Assembly (NCBI RefSeq): GCF_007859735.1
Contig: NZ_SIHI01000002.1
Location: 90,595-154,594 of the forward strand
Origin: Thalassoglobus neptunius
Lineage (GTDB): Bacteria > Planctomycetota > Planctomycetia > Planctomycetales > Planctomycetaceae
Reading direction: 5' to 3'
Length of the DNA stretch: 64,000 bases
Shown here: positions 38,409-47,955 of the stretch, one piece after another
Layout of the letters: each line of letters starts with the position of its first letter
How positions within the stretch are numbered: position 1 is the first letter of the stretch
Made by a program: the position numbers and the translations under genes
Notes under the pieces: model-generated
Told to the model about the DNA's origin: nothing
What the model saw: the letters and a program-made list of their open reading frames with translations, nothing else
Database searches by the model: none

Positions 38409-38975
38409 TCAGACGGGAATTTTTTCAGCGGTTCCCGCTCGGAAATTCTCGAACTTGACCCAAATCTCGTTGTCGTTTCGCACCTCGACGTTCAGCGTGT
38501 CCAATCCACGAGGGGGAATTTCATTGCTCCGTTCCCCGTCGAGGCTGAACGAACTGTCATGACACGGACAGATGAACGCATTCGCATCTGACTTGTAGTT
38601 CACAGTACATCCGAGATGCGGACAACTGGCGTTGAACGCTGTGACGCTCCGGTCTTCATCCATTTTCAAGTAAACCGCGCCGATGGCTGTCTCGGAGTAG
38701 GTTGTCCAGGCATCCTGCTTCGCGCCGGTCACCTTGTAGCTTCGCGGAGGACCGCCCGGCAACAGGCTGTTTGTCGAGCCGATGAACGTGAACCCGTCCG
38801 AGTCCTCATCCGAACTCTTCTTTTTGAGCAGCGGATTGAGAATGAAGCCTCCCCCAAAAACCAGTGGGACGGCTGTAATGACTCCGCCGACAAGAACAGC
38901 AACAAACTTCACAAGGAAGTTTCGTCGAGGAGGATTCGCCTGCTCAGTCGCATCGGGACTGTGTGTCTCTGTCAT
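38409..38975 (-). CDS. Rieske [2Fe-2S] protein of the cytochrome bc complex
   Basis: The 188-residue protein has a basic N-terminus (PPRRNFLVKFVAVLVGGVIT) that looks like a Tat-type anchor. The cluster-binding motifs are CPHLGCTV and CPCHDSSFSLDG, matching C-x-H-x16-17-C-x-x-H in the Rieske fold. It passes electrons from quinol to the haem c domain of the complex. It starts with ATG and is followed by the fused cytochrome b/c gene with a short spacer of 51 bp; the two form an operon. Confidence 0.95.
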   Translation of the reverse strand: MTETHSPDATEQANPPRRNFLVKFVAVLVGGVITAVPLVFGGGFILNPLLKKKSSDEDSDGFTFIGSTNSLLPGGPPRSYKVTGAKQDAWTTYSETAIGAVYLKMDEDRSVTAFNASCPHLGCTVNYKSDANAFICPCHDSSFSLDGERSNEIPPRGLDTLNVEVRNDNEIWVKFENFRAGTAEKIPV

Positions 38976-39162
38976 CTCGTTTGACCTTCATGATCTCGAA
39001 CCGAGGCAAAATCATAGGGAGTTCAGCGTGAATTGTCAGCGAAATCAGTCGCTTTGAATCCGACTCAACATCGACTTCACGGAATCTTGGCGGAACTGGT
39101 CGGCTGAACGTACTGGCTCAGCCAGGATTGCTGCGAGGAGGGTAACACGTTTGGGAATAAAA

Positions 39163-40164
39163 TCAGGTAGGGCTTGGGGCCTGCTGGAAAGAGTCTGCGA
39201 ACGCCTTCAACAACGTTTCACGAGCCGTTTCCAGTGGGCCGGGGAGCATCGTGCCTGCAGCTTTCTGATGGCCACCGCCACCGAACTGTTCGGCAATGAC
39301 GGCAACATCCATGTCGGAACGACTTCGCAAACTTGCCTTGATCCGACCGTCGAGTTGCTGAACGAGCATAAAGCCCGCTTGCACTCCTTCGACCGTCAGG
39401 CAAGTGTTGACCATTCCATCAGTATCTGCAGGATGCGCTTTAGTCTCTGAAAAGTCTTTACGAAGTGCAAACGTATGCGCGAGTCGGCCGTCGAATTCGA
39501 CTTCCACCCGATTGAGCATAATGGCCTTCAACTTGAGTTGGGCAAGAGAAGACCGTTCGTAAAGCTCTCTGTACAAATCATTGGGCTGAACGCCGGAATC
39601 GATCAATCGTCCAGCTGCGCGATACGTCCGACCGTCGGCATTTGAGAACCGATACCAACCGGTATCCGTGGCAATGGCCGCGAAGAGAGCATCCGCTTGA
39701 TGGCCTTGCGAAGGCTGTCCCATGAATTCCGCGAATTCGGAAACGAGAACTCCAGTGGCTGCCGCTGAGGAGTCTTTGAACTCGACCGCTCCCAGATCAT
39801 CAGAGCTGACGTGATGGTCGATGACCACTTTCTTGGCGGGTGTCTTTTCGAGCACCTTCCCGACATCGCCCAGTTGCACCCACGCACTGGTGTCAAGAAC
39901 GACGTGAACATCGGTATCGCACACCGATTCCGGAGTCACATTCTGACCGATTTTGACAACCCGCTGGTCAGGATCCAAAAACGAAAGATGATTTGGCGTC
40001 GCCGAAGGATTCACAATCCGGACGTCTTTTCCGAGTTGCAGCAGCAACTCAGCGAATCCAATCTCAGAACCGATCGCATCGGCATCAGGACGAACATGGC
40101 TGGTGAGGACAAAGCGTTGATGAGTTGAGATGATGTCGGCAAGCGCTTGCCAATCGATGGGCAT
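39163..40164 (-). CDS. DHH-family phosphoesterase, NrnA-like
   Basis: This 333-residue protein of the DHH/DHHA1 family would degrade nanoRNA and/or pAp. The DHH part shows SHVRPDADAIGSE (motif I), a central DTSAWVQLGD segment and the signature VIDHHVSSDDLG. The DHHA1 part ends with GGGHQKAAGTML. Length and order match NrnA-type bifunctional oligoribonuclease/pAp phosphatases, but cyclic-dinucleotide phosphodiesterases share them. The frame opens at GTG 40194; I prefer ATG 40164 because an AAGGA site lies just upstream. Confidence 0.9.
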   Translation of the reverse strand: MPIDWQALADIISTHQRFVLTSHVRPDADAIGSEIGFAELLLQLGKDVRIVNPSATPNHLSFLDPDQRVVKIGQNVTPESVCDTDVHVVLDTSAWVQLGDVGKVLEKTPAKKVVIDHHVSSDDLGAVEFKDSSAAATGVLVSEFAEFMGQPSQGHQADALFAAIATDTGWYRFSNADGRTYRAAGRLIDSGVQPNDLYRELYERSSLAQLKLKAIMLNRVEVEFDGRLAHTFALRKDFSETKAHPADTDGMVNTCLTVEGVQAGFMLVQQLDGRIKASLRSRSDMDVAVIAEQFGGGGHQKAAGTMLPGPLETARETLLKAFADSFQQAPSPT

Positions 40165-40273
40165 AAAGATTCCTTGGAGCAGTTGTGTTTTCACTAAAAA
40201 TTCGTGATCGTGGCAAGCCGCACATAATGTATTGTGAGCGAACGTTCAGTTCCATTCAATAATGGAGTGTTTG

Positions 40274-40618
40274 ATGTCAAACGATGTCATTCTGTCGGAT
40301 CAAGAGATTGAAAACGCACTTTCTGAGCTCCCAGGCTGGGAAGTTCGCGACAACTGGCTCCGACGAAAATACAAAACACCGGGCTGGCCTCATACTCTCA
40401 TGCTGGCCAATACGATCAGCTACATTTCCGAAGCTGCGCATCATCATCCAGATCTGGAACTCGGATACGCACAGGTGGTCTTCAAGATTCAGACTCACCG
40501 CGTGAAAGCAATCACCGAGAGCGATGTGGCACTCGCGAAGAAAATTCACGAAGTTGTCACCTGGCTTCCGGGAGAAGACTCTCCTCTCGATGGGTATCCC
40601 AAAAGCTGGATCAAATAA
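40274..40618 (+). CDS. Pterin-4a-carbinolamine dehydratase
   Basis: This 114-residue enzyme dehydrates 4a-hydroxytetrahydropterin, supporting pterin cofactor recycling or acting in molybdopterin/other pathways. The family core is clear: a GWEVRDNWLRRKYKTPGW N-terminal strand, then ISYISEAAHHHPDLELGYAQ, where AAHHHPD is the active-site motif, then the strand VVFKIQTHRVKAITESDVAL. No aromatic hydroxylase gene is adjacent. The start is placed at the ATG with GGAG about seven bases upstream; another ATG occurs four codons earlier. Confidence 0.93.
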   Translation: MSNDVILSDQEIENALSELPGWEVRDNWLRRKYKTPGWPHTLMLANTISYISEAAHHHPDLELGYAQVVFKIQTHRVKAITESDVALAKKIHEVVTWLPGEDSPLDGYPKSWIK

Positions 40619-40701
40619 TCAGCGTCTTCCCCACTCACACTTTTGACTGGACTTCCGATCACTGCATTGAGCATGCATGACCACTTCTAGAAAGTACTCA
40701 C

Positions 40702-41868
40702 ATGTGGAGACCTTGGAAGTCGCGAAACCAAGACGCTAAAGCAGAATACGAAAAAGCTCGCGAACAGCTCCTGGAACGTGCGCCCATTCCCGTCCTCTGG
40801 TTGTTCGGAAAAACGGGAAGCGGAAAATCCTCCGTCGTGCGGTATCTCACCGAGTCCGACGACATCGAAATCGGTCCCGGTTTTCGGCCGCAGACCAAGT
40901 TCTCGTCGATGTACTCCTTCCCGGACGAAGATGATCCCATCCTCAAGTTTCTCGATACTCGAGGCATTGGGGAAGCTGAGTACGATCCGTCCGAAGACAT
41001 CGTCGCGTTCGACAAAGTCGCTCATCTCATGATCGTGACAATCCGCGCGATGGACCATGCTGTCGATGATGTCTTTCGTTCGCTGTCGATCATCCGCGAT
41101 GCTGTTCCCGATCGCCCCGTGCTCCTCGTTTTAACAGCTCTTCATGACGCTTATCCCGGTGAGCAACATCCTGAAGTCGACCCGTTCAGCGATGATCGGA
41201 CACCTCTCCCGAGCAATTTGAATCCCGAATTACAACGTTCCCTCGAACTGCACTACAAACGATTCGATGGCCTCTTCGACAGAGCTGTTCCGATCGATCT
41301 GACTCCTCCGCATGAAGGGTTCCACGAACCGAACTTTGGCGGAGAGCGACTCAAGAAGGCCATTCTCGATTCGCTTCCGGCGGCGTATCGTCAAAACATC
41401 CTTCAAATGAACGAGCTCCTTGAGCCAGTCACGACACTCGCCAAAGAAAGAACCATGCCCACAATTCTGGGCAGCAGCAGCCTCGCCGCAACCGCCGCAG
41501 CGGTCCCGTTTCCGTGGGTGGATATTCCCGTTGTTCTTGGTATCCAAACACACCTCGTCTACAAGCTGGCGAGCATGCACAACATCCCCATCGATGCCGC
41601 CACGATCGCTCAAGTGTCTGGAGTCATGGGAGGACGCGTTGCGGTCACAATGGGCATTCGAGCCGGACTCAAATTCATTCCATGGGTCGGGATGGCCGCG
41701 AATTCCGCAGCTGCATTCGCGTTTACGTTCGCAACCGGAATGGCATGGAACTGGTACTTTACAAGCGTCGCTCAGGGACACGTCCCGCAGGAATCGGAAC
41801 TCAAAGAAGTCTTCCAAAGCCAAGTCAAACGGGCCTCCCAAGTGTGGCGAACTTCCCAATCCGAGTGA
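40702..41868 (+). CDS. Era/dynamin-like GTPase with C-terminal membrane DUF697-like region
   Basis: The 388-residue protein carries a P-loop GTPase domain: Walker A LFGKTGSGKSSVVRYLTES, the G3 loop LDTRGIGE, and a G4-position segment VLTALHD that lacks the usual Lys/Asp spacing of NKxD. A helical region follows, and about residues 250-375 are hydrophobic, with SSLAATAAAVPFPWVDIPVV and VSGVMGGRVAVTMGIRAGLK, as in DUF697/YcjF-like proteins. It may act in membrane or envelope dynamics. It is a single gene. GTPase fold certain, function unknown. Confidence 0.85.
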   Translation: MWRPWKSRNQDAKAEYEKAREQLLERAPIPVLWLFGKTGSGKSSVVRYLTESDDIEIGPGFRPQTKFSSMYSFPDEDDPILKFLDTRGIGEAEYDPSEDIVAFDKVAHLMIVTIRAMDHAVDDVFRSLSIIRDAVPDRPVLLVLTALHDAYPGEQHPEVDPFSDDRTPLPSNLNPELQRSLELHYKRFDGLFDRAVPIDLTPPHEGFHEPNFGGERLKKAILDSLPAAYRQNILQMNELLEPVTTLAKERTMPTILGSSSLAATAAAVPFPWVDIPVVLGIQTHLVYKLASMHNIPIDAATIAQVSGVMGGRVAVTMGIRAGLKFIPWVGMAANSAAAFAFTFATGMAWNWYFTSVAQGHVPQESELKEVFQSQVKRASQVWRTSQSE

Positions 41869-42040
41869 GATTCGTTTCACTCAATCATTCTGCGGTCAGA
41901 GGGCCCAGCACCTTGACAACCAATTCCATTCATTGATCTCATCGACGAATCAATTCGTTAAGACTGGACCGCTGAGTCAATTGCTGAATTATAATTATCC
42001 TTTCCCCATCCAACAGTATTTAAGAAGATTGGAGTGATGA

Positions 42041-43468
42041 ATGAATCGCCTCGCACTCATTCTTGGAGTCATACTGCTCTCTTTGTGCTGGAACGCCACT
42101 GCTCGTTCTGCCGATCCCGAGTCTCCGCCGAACATCGTTCTGATCCTCGTCGATGATCTGGGATGGATGGATCTCTCGTGTCAGGGAAGCGACTACTTCC
42201 GCACTCCGAATATCGACGCACTCGCCGACGACGGAATCCGTTTCACCAATGCTTACGCTGCCTGTGCAGTCTGCAGCCCGACGAGATCAGCAGTCATGAC
42301 AGGACGATACCCTGCCCGGGTCGGTGTGACTGACTGGATTCGTGCACGGTTTCAACGAGGCGGAATCGGAACTCCCGAGCAAAATCCCACGGAGTTTCTG
42401 GGCGGACCGAATAGGAAACTGCTCTGCCCTCCCAATCCATACTGGATGGAACACGAAGAGGTCACGATTGCAGAACTTCTCGCGCCACTGGGATACGCAT
42501 CTTGCCACGTCGGGAAATGGCATTTGGGAGACCCGGAATGGTACCCAACACATCAGGGATTTGACGTCAACGTTGCCGGTTGCGATCTCGGTCAACCCCC
42601 TTCTTACTTCGCCCCGTACACTCATCAGCGTTACCACTTCGATGGTCAACTTGAACCCCGCAAGGAGGGGGAATTCCTGACACATCGAGAGGCTGACGAA
42701 GCGGCCAAATTTATTCGCGATCACAAGGATCAGCCGTTCTTTCTGAACTATTGCCCCTACGCCGTTCATACGCCCATCCAGGCGATTGAAGAGGTCGCAA
42801 AGAAATACGAACGAGAAGGCAAAACACCCATCAACGCCAAGTATGCCGCTCTCGTTGAAAGTGTTGATAATGCCGTCGGAACAATCATTGGCGAACTCGA
42901 AGAACTCGGCCTCACCGATCGAACTCTTGTCATTTTCACATCCGACAACGGTGGACTCATGGGCCCGACGAACAACGCCCCGCTCCGTTCAGGAAAAGGT
43001 TATGCCTACGAAGGTGGAATTCGCGTTCCTATGATCATGAAGTGGCCCGGTGTGATCCCTGCAAAGACGACCTCAGACGAACCTGTCATGAGTATCGATC
43101 TGTTGCCCACAATCGCAGCTGCAACTGGTGCCACCATTCCGAGCGACCGCACCATCGATGGCGAGTCCCTGCTGCCACTCGTTCAGTCAGGGGGAGAGGA
43201 AGCACTCGCAGAGAGAGTGTTAACCTGGCATTTCCCGCACTATCGTCACGCTCCGGGACCATATTCCATCATTCGATCAGGTGACTGGAAATTGATCCGC
43301 TGGGACGAAGGACCAGTCGAACTCTACAATCTCGACGAAGATCTCGGAGAAACGAAAAATCTCTCCGACGATTTCCCGGAAATTCGCGTAGAACTCAACG
43401 CGAAGCTTGATGCCGAACTTACGGCTCAAGGAGCCAAGATTCCGGTTCCCAATCCGAATTACCGTTAG
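42041..43468 (+). CDS. S1-family arylsulfatase
   Basis: This 475-residue exported sulfatase has a signal peptide of 23 residues or so. Key elements: VLILVDDLGWMDLSCQGS, formylglycine site VCSPTRSAVMTGRYPARVG with complete CSPTR core, GKWHLGDPEWYPTHQGFDVN, and FTSDNGG followed by the APLRSGKGYAYEGGIRVPMI segment. It resembles the arylsulfatase A/N-acetylgalactosamine-6-sulfatase-type group common in Planctomycetes. A GGAG site lies six bases before the ATG, and a TATAAT-like element is at 41990-41995. A membrane protein gene follows 20 bp downstream on the same strand. Confidence 0.93.
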   Translation: MNRLALILGVILLSLCWNATARSADPESPPNIVLILVDDLGWMDLSCQGSDYFRTPNIDALADDGIRFTNAYAACAVCSPTRSAVMTGRYPARVGVTDWIRARFQRGGIGTPEQNPTEFLGGPNRKLLCPPNPYWMEHEEVTIAELLAPLGYASCHVGKWHLGDPEWYPTHQGFDVNVAGCDLGQPPSYFAPYTHQRYHFDGQLEPRKEGEFLTHREADEAAKFIRDHKDQPFFLNYCPYAVHTPIQAIEEVAKKYEREGKTPINAKYAALVESVDNAVGTIIGELEELGLTDRTLVIFTSDNGGLMGPTNNAPLRSGKGYAYEGGIRVPMIMKWPGVIPAKTTSDEPVMSIDLLPTIAAATGATIPSDRTIDGESLLPLVQSGGEEALAERVLTWHFPHYRHAPGPYSIIRSGDWKLIRWDEGPVELYNLDEDLGETKNLSDDFPEIRVELNAKLDAELTAQGAKIPVPNPNYR

Positions 43469-43488
43469 TTCACGTTCTCCCTCAGTGA

Positions 43489-45024
43489 ATGTTGCCGTTG
43501 ATCAGTGAACGGAGCTGCCCGGTGCACCGTTTTCCGAAGATTTTGAAGTCCACAATCTCGAGAGAAGCGAATCGACTTGACTTGATGGTCATTCGATTCG
43601 CAATCGTGCTGGCTTCGTTCCTGATCCTCCCGATGTTCTTACCTCTCGCATCACAGCCATTCACGGCGGGACGAATCCTTCTGACGGTGTTCCTCATTTT
43701 GAGTCTTCTCTTTCTGACTCTTCTTGGAGGACGAGTCAATCGAAACATTCCTGGAGAGTCCGCGACAGGCATGCTGAGTCTGCTCGCTCTCACCGGAACG
43801 GGGGCTTGGGAATGGACGTTCGTCAAGCTGGTCCATCAATGGAGCGGGTTCCTATCGGTATGGATTGTCCGCCTCCCGATTCTGGCTTTGCTCTTCACAT
43901 TCGGGGGAGTTCGATGGCCTGACCTGGTGACGATCGAGCTTCTATTTATCGCTCTGTTTGCGATGGTCTCAGCATGGTCCATGTCTCAGGCACTCTTTGC
44001 TGATGGCACAAGAACGGTCGACTGGACCGGTCTGAATATCGTCACTGTGATTGACATCCTTCTCGCCGGTCCAAGGCTGGGCCTCTTGTTGCTTTCTCTC
44101 ATCGGATTCAGTACCCCGACTGCCGTTTCGAATGTCGCTGACTATCTCTCAGAACACTCGTTGTTCATGAGAATCAAGTCCTTCGCGTTCGGAGGAGGAG
44201 TTGGTCCGAGTATCTGGCTGAACGTCTGCATCTATCTTGGCGTGGCTGTCTGGTCGTCGTTCTCATACCGTCGACGTCTCTTTACACATATCGGAGAAAC
44301 TCCGGAGTCGAGACCCGCGACTCGGGAAGAGAAGAAAGCCGAGAAGACGGATCGAACGAAACTTCCTCGCTGTTGGGACGACGCGCTTGCCTGGCAGAGT
44401 TACGCCTTCTATTCCGACGGCGATTCCAGCCTGATTGGCCGGTCAATTCTTTACACACTGGCGTTTGTGTGTGTTCTGGTTTCCATGTCGATCTCATGGC
44501 TGCAAGGTTTGGCGGTTCTCATCCTGCTCATCAGCGTCGCTTCGTTTATCAATGTGTTAAACATTCCCTCACAGTGCCTCGACAAGGAATTGAAAACACA
44601 AACGCTTCAGGCGCTCACCTTGACGCCCCACACGGGAACTGAAATTTACCAAGCGTGGCGTCGAGGAGCGATGAAAATAGCCATTCCAGATTTTGTGTAC
44701 GCTGCGGCAGTAATTTTTTCGCTGTATTTCGTTCACCCCTACCTGGCTCTGGGAGCATTCACGCTTTGCACTGCAGCGATGATCAGCGGACCGTTTATGA
44801 TGGTCTCACATCTCGTTCCGCTGACGAAAAAAGGAATCGGAACAAGCCTGATTGTTGTTTCGCAATTGATCACCATTCTCAGTCTGGGAACAGCGGCGAG
44901 CATTTTCTTTCATCCCGCTGCATTTCCGTTTGTTGCTCTCCCCTTGTTATGGGTCTTCAACAAATTTCTGTTTCACGTCTACCTGGAAAAGTGGTTCACC
45001 AACAAAGTCGATTCAGACTCCTGA
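43489..45024 (+). CDS. Integral membrane protein resembling ABC-2-type permeases
   Basis: The 511-residue protein has about 11-12 hydrophobic segments split by a charged loop (about 270-300, ESRPATREEKKAEKTDRTKL). The loop is followed by WDDALAWQSYAFYSDGDSS, a position where ABC-2-type permeases of Planctomycetes often carry a 'NPV.W.E'-like segment. The later part has LDKELKTQTLQALTLTPHTG, which resembles the 'ER..GTLE.LL.TP' cytosolic loop of ABC-2 permeases. No ATPase gene is adjacent, so it is an orphan. The last 12 bp overlap the convergent formate dehydrogenase gene. Confidence 0.75.
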   Translation: MLPLISERSCPVHRFPKILKSTISREANRLDLMVIRFAIVLASFLILPMFLPLASQPFTAGRILLTVFLILSLLFLTLLGGRVNRNIPGESATGMLSLLALTGTGAWEWTFVKLVHQWSGFLSVWIVRLPILALLFTFGGVRWPDLVTIELLFIALFAMVSAWSMSQALFADGTRTVDWTGLNIVTVIDILLAGPRLGLLLLSLIGFSTPTAVSNVADYLSEHSLFMRIKSFAFGGGVGPSIWLNVCIYLGVAVWSSFSYRRRLFTHIGETPESRPATREEKKAEKTDRTKLPRCWDDALAWQSYAFYSDGDSSLIGRSILYTLAFVCVLVSMSISWLQGLAVLILLISVASFINVLNIPSQCLDKELKTQTLQALTLTPHTGTEIYQAWRRGAMKIAIPDFVYAAAVIFSLYFVHPYLALGAFTLCTAAMISGPFMMVSHLVPLTKKGIGTSLIVVSQLITILSLGTAASIFFHPAAFPFVALPLLWVFNKFLFHVYLEKWFTNKVDSDS

Positions 45025-47955
45025 ACCTTCCGTTTCCGCAGCGGCCGAAAGCGGATCCAGTCGCACAGCACAATACTTGAACTCCGGAATTCGCCCATAC
45101 GGGTCGAGGACGTCATTCGTCAGAATGTTTGCGGAAGCTTCGCGGAAGTGAAACGGAATAAAGATCGTTCCTTCTTCAACGCTGGCCTGTGCACGAGCTT
45201 GCAGAACAATCTCACCCCGCCGGGACGACACACGCACCTGTTCTCCGTCTTGAAGCCCATGACGCTTCATGTCTTCAGGATGAATCACAGCGAATGCCTC
45301 CGGTTCGATCGTGTCCAGCGGAAGGCTGCGTCGGGTCATACTCCCCGTGTGCCAGTGCTGCAATACTCGACCGGTCGTCAACACGAGTGGGTATTCTTCG
45401 TCGGGAAGCTCTTTCGCTGGCTCGTAGCCGCAGGCAACAAATCGCCCACGACTGCTGTTTGTTGGAAATCCATCTCCAAAAAGAATCTGTGTTCCGTCTT
45501 CGTGCTCCGGATCAGGACACGGCCACAACTTGCCACTTTCCGACAGATTATCGTGACGCAGAGTTTTGTAACTTTCCGTTAAGCTGGCAAACTCCGCAAA
45601 CACCTCTGAGACATCCTGATAATCCATCGGCAACCCCATGCGACGGGAGAGTTCGCAAATGATCTTCCAATCCTGTAGTGATTGGCCGGGAGGATCGAGC
45701 ACTTGAATCCCGAGCTGAACACGTCGATCGGTGTTTGTATAAGTCCCTGTTTTCTCGAAGAAGCTGCTCGCGGGGAAGATAACGTCTGCAAACTCGGCTG
45801 TTTCCGTGAGGAAAATGTCCTGCACAGCGAGAAAGTCGAGATTCGCAAGCGCCCGTCGAACCTTATTGGCGTTCGGATCCGATAAGAAGGGATTCTCCCC
45901 AAGGATGTACATCCCTCGAATCGTCCCGTCGAGCGCCCCTTTCATAATTTCAACGACCGTCAGTCCCGGTTCCGGATCGAGTGGAACACCCCATGCTTTC
46001 TCAAACTTGCCCTTAATTGCAGGATCAGAAAGTGACTGATAGTCCGGATAGACAATGGGAATCAGACCAGCATCGCTCGCTCCTTGAACGTTGTTTTGAC
46101 CACGAAGTGGATGCAGCCCCGATCCCGGTTTCCCGATGTTCCCTGTCATCAAGCACAACGAAATCAGACATCTTGCGTTGTCAGTCCCGTGTGTGTGCTG
46201 AGAGATTCCCATTCCCCAGAACACAAGCATGCTTCCACCGCCACCGGGTGGAGTCGCTTTTCCGATCGTTTGAGCGATGGCTCGGATCTCGTCCGGAGCG
46301 ATGCCACAGACTTTTGAAGCTTCCTCCGGTGAATATCTCTCCAGCACAAGCTCTTTAAGTGATTCAAAATCTTCAGTGTGCTCCGCGATGTAATCTTCGT
46401 CGATCCATCCTTCTCGAATCAGAACATGCATCACGCCGTTATAAAACGCAACATCACTTCCCGGTCGAATCTGAGCGAAATGATCGGCATACTGGGCGAG
46501 TTCAAACTTTCGAACATCGACGATAATTAACTTCGTCCCGTTCTTAACAGCCTCCTTAATGAACGTAGCTGCGACAGGATGATTGGCAGTAGTATTCGAA
46601 CCGGTCACGAGGCAGACATCTGCATTCTGGACGTCCGCAAAAACGTTTGTCACAGCCCCGGAGCCAATCGTTTCCATCAGTGCTGCCACCGATGAAGAAT
46701 GACAAAGCCGCGTACAGTGGTCGACGTTATTCGTCTGAAAGCCTGCCCGAATCAACTTTTGAAACAGATACGCCTCTTCATTAGAACACTTCGCAGAACC
46801 GAATCCCGCCAGCGCGTTTCGTCCGAATTCATCTTTGATCGAAAGCAACCGGGAAGCGACGAGATCAAGAGCTTCCTCCCAGGTCGCTTCTCGAAAGGCA
46901 TCGTAAACGTGTTCATCGAGAATAATTCCGCCGGGCTTGCGTCGCTTACCAGACACCGAAGATTGAACATCCGTGGAGAGCCCCTGCTTCGGATAATAAT
47001 CCTCTCGCCGAATCAACGGAGTTGTTAATCGATCGGCATGATGCGTGTAATCCCATCCATAACGCCCCTTCACACATAACCGACCGTGATTAACCGGACT
47101 TTCTCGGCCGTCAGCTTTGACGATTTGATTTTCCTGTTTCTGATAGGTAATCGCACACCCGACGCCGCAATACGGACAAACACTGTCAACACTGGTGATT
47201 GGAAGCTCGACATCCAACGATGACTTCTTGTTGACCTTGTGCAAGAGTGCATCCGTCGGACAAACGGAAGCGCATTCTCCACAGGAAACGCAGGTGCTCT
47301 CGCCCATGGGATTGTTCAGATCGAACGAAATCTGGGCTGTGAATCCTTTTCCTGTTCTTCCGATCACATCATTCGACTGAATATCATCACAAGCTCGGAT
47401 GCAGCGATCGCATAAAATACATGCCTGATGGTCCACAAAGATGACTGGCGAACTCTTGTCGACTGCACGCCGCTCGATGCCTTGATCGGACGCGTGACTT
47501 TTCTCCTCTTCTGATTTCAATGCGCGCAATCGCTGCAAATTGGAATCACAAACATCCCCGCGATCGTCGATCAGGTTGTACTCTTTCCCGAGATCTGTCA
47601 GGAGGTTCTGCTTCGGAAACGTCTGATCATCCGGAGTTTCCGATGTGGGATACTCACTCAACAAAAGCGACGTCAGCATCTTTCGATGCTTTAAAACGCG
47701 TGGACTGGCGGTCTCAACTTCGAGTCCTTCGCTGCATTCGCGCATACACGACGGAGCGAGCGTCCGAGCATTCGTATCGACCACACACATTCGACAGACA
47801 CCGACCGGGTCCATTCGGTCCGAATGACACAGAACCGGAATCTCAATCCCGTTCTCGCGGGCTGCCTCCCAAATCGTTGTCCCGGGCGGCACCGCGACGT
47901 CGATCCCATCAATCGAAAGATGGACTGCCTCTGTCACGTTTGATTCAGATGACAT
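45013..47955 (-). CDS. fdhA: NAD-linked formate dehydrogenase, molybdopterin alpha subunit
   Basis: This 980-residue catalytic subunit oxidises formate to CO2 in the cytoplasm. Domains in order: a [2Fe-2S] ferredoxin-like part (about 1-90; CHSDRMDPVGVCRMCVVDTN), a two-[4Fe-4S] part with CILCDRCIRACDDIQ and CVSCGECASVCPTDALLHK, then the Fe4S4/Mo-bis-MGD catalytic core starting at CPYCGVGC. The active-site position HCTRLCHSSSVAAL uses cysteine, not selenocysteine. The C-terminal molydopterin dinucleotide-binding domain has PLVLTTGRVLQHWHTGSMTR. It overlaps by 11 bp with the upstream NuoEF-like gene, its NADH-side partner. Confidence 0.95.
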   Translation of the reverse strand: MSSESNVTEAVHLSIDGIDVAVPPGTTIWEAARENGIEIPVLCHSDRMDPVGVCRMCVVDTNARTLAPSCMRECSEGLEVETASPRVLKHRKMLTSLLLSEYPTSETPDDQTFPKQNLLTDLGKEYNLIDDRGDVCDSNLQRLRALKSEEEKSHASDQGIERRAVDKSSPVIFVDHQACILCDRCIRACDDIQSNDVIGRTGKGFTAQISFDLNNPMGESTCVSCGECASVCPTDALLHKVNKKSSLDVELPITSVDSVCPYCGVGCAITYQKQENQIVKADGRESPVNHGRLCVKGRYGWDYTHHADRLTTPLIRREDYYPKQGLSTDVQSSVSGKRRKPGGIILDEHVYDAFREATWEEALDLVASRLLSIKDEFGRNALAGFGSAKCSNEEAYLFQKLIRAGFQTNNVDHCTRLCHSSSVAALMETIGSGAVTNVFADVQNADVCLVTGSNTTANHPVAATFIKEAVKNGTKLIIVDVRKFELAQYADHFAQIRPGSDVAFYNGVMHVLIREGWIDEDYIAEHTEDFESLKELVLERYSPEEASKVCGIAPDEIRAIAQTIGKATPPGGGGSMLVFWGMGISQHTHGTDNARCLISLCLMTGNIGKPGSGLHPLRGQNNVQGASDAGLIPIVYPDYQSLSDPAIKGKFEKAWGVPLDPEPGLTVVEIMKGALDGTIRGMYILGENPFLSDPNANKVRRALANLDFLAVQDIFLTETAEFADVIFPASSFFEKTGTYTNTDRRVQLGIQVLDPPGQSLQDWKIICELSRRMGLPMDYQDVSEVFAEFASLTESYKTLRHDNLSESGKLWPCPDPEHEDGTQILFGDGFPTNSSRGRFVACGYEPAKELPDEEYPLVLTTGRVLQHWHTGSMTRRSLPLDTIEPEAFAVIHPEDMKRHGLQDGEQVRVSSRRGEIVLQARAQASVEEGTIFIPFHFREASANILTNDVLDPYGRIPEFKYCAVRLDPLSAAAETEGSGV

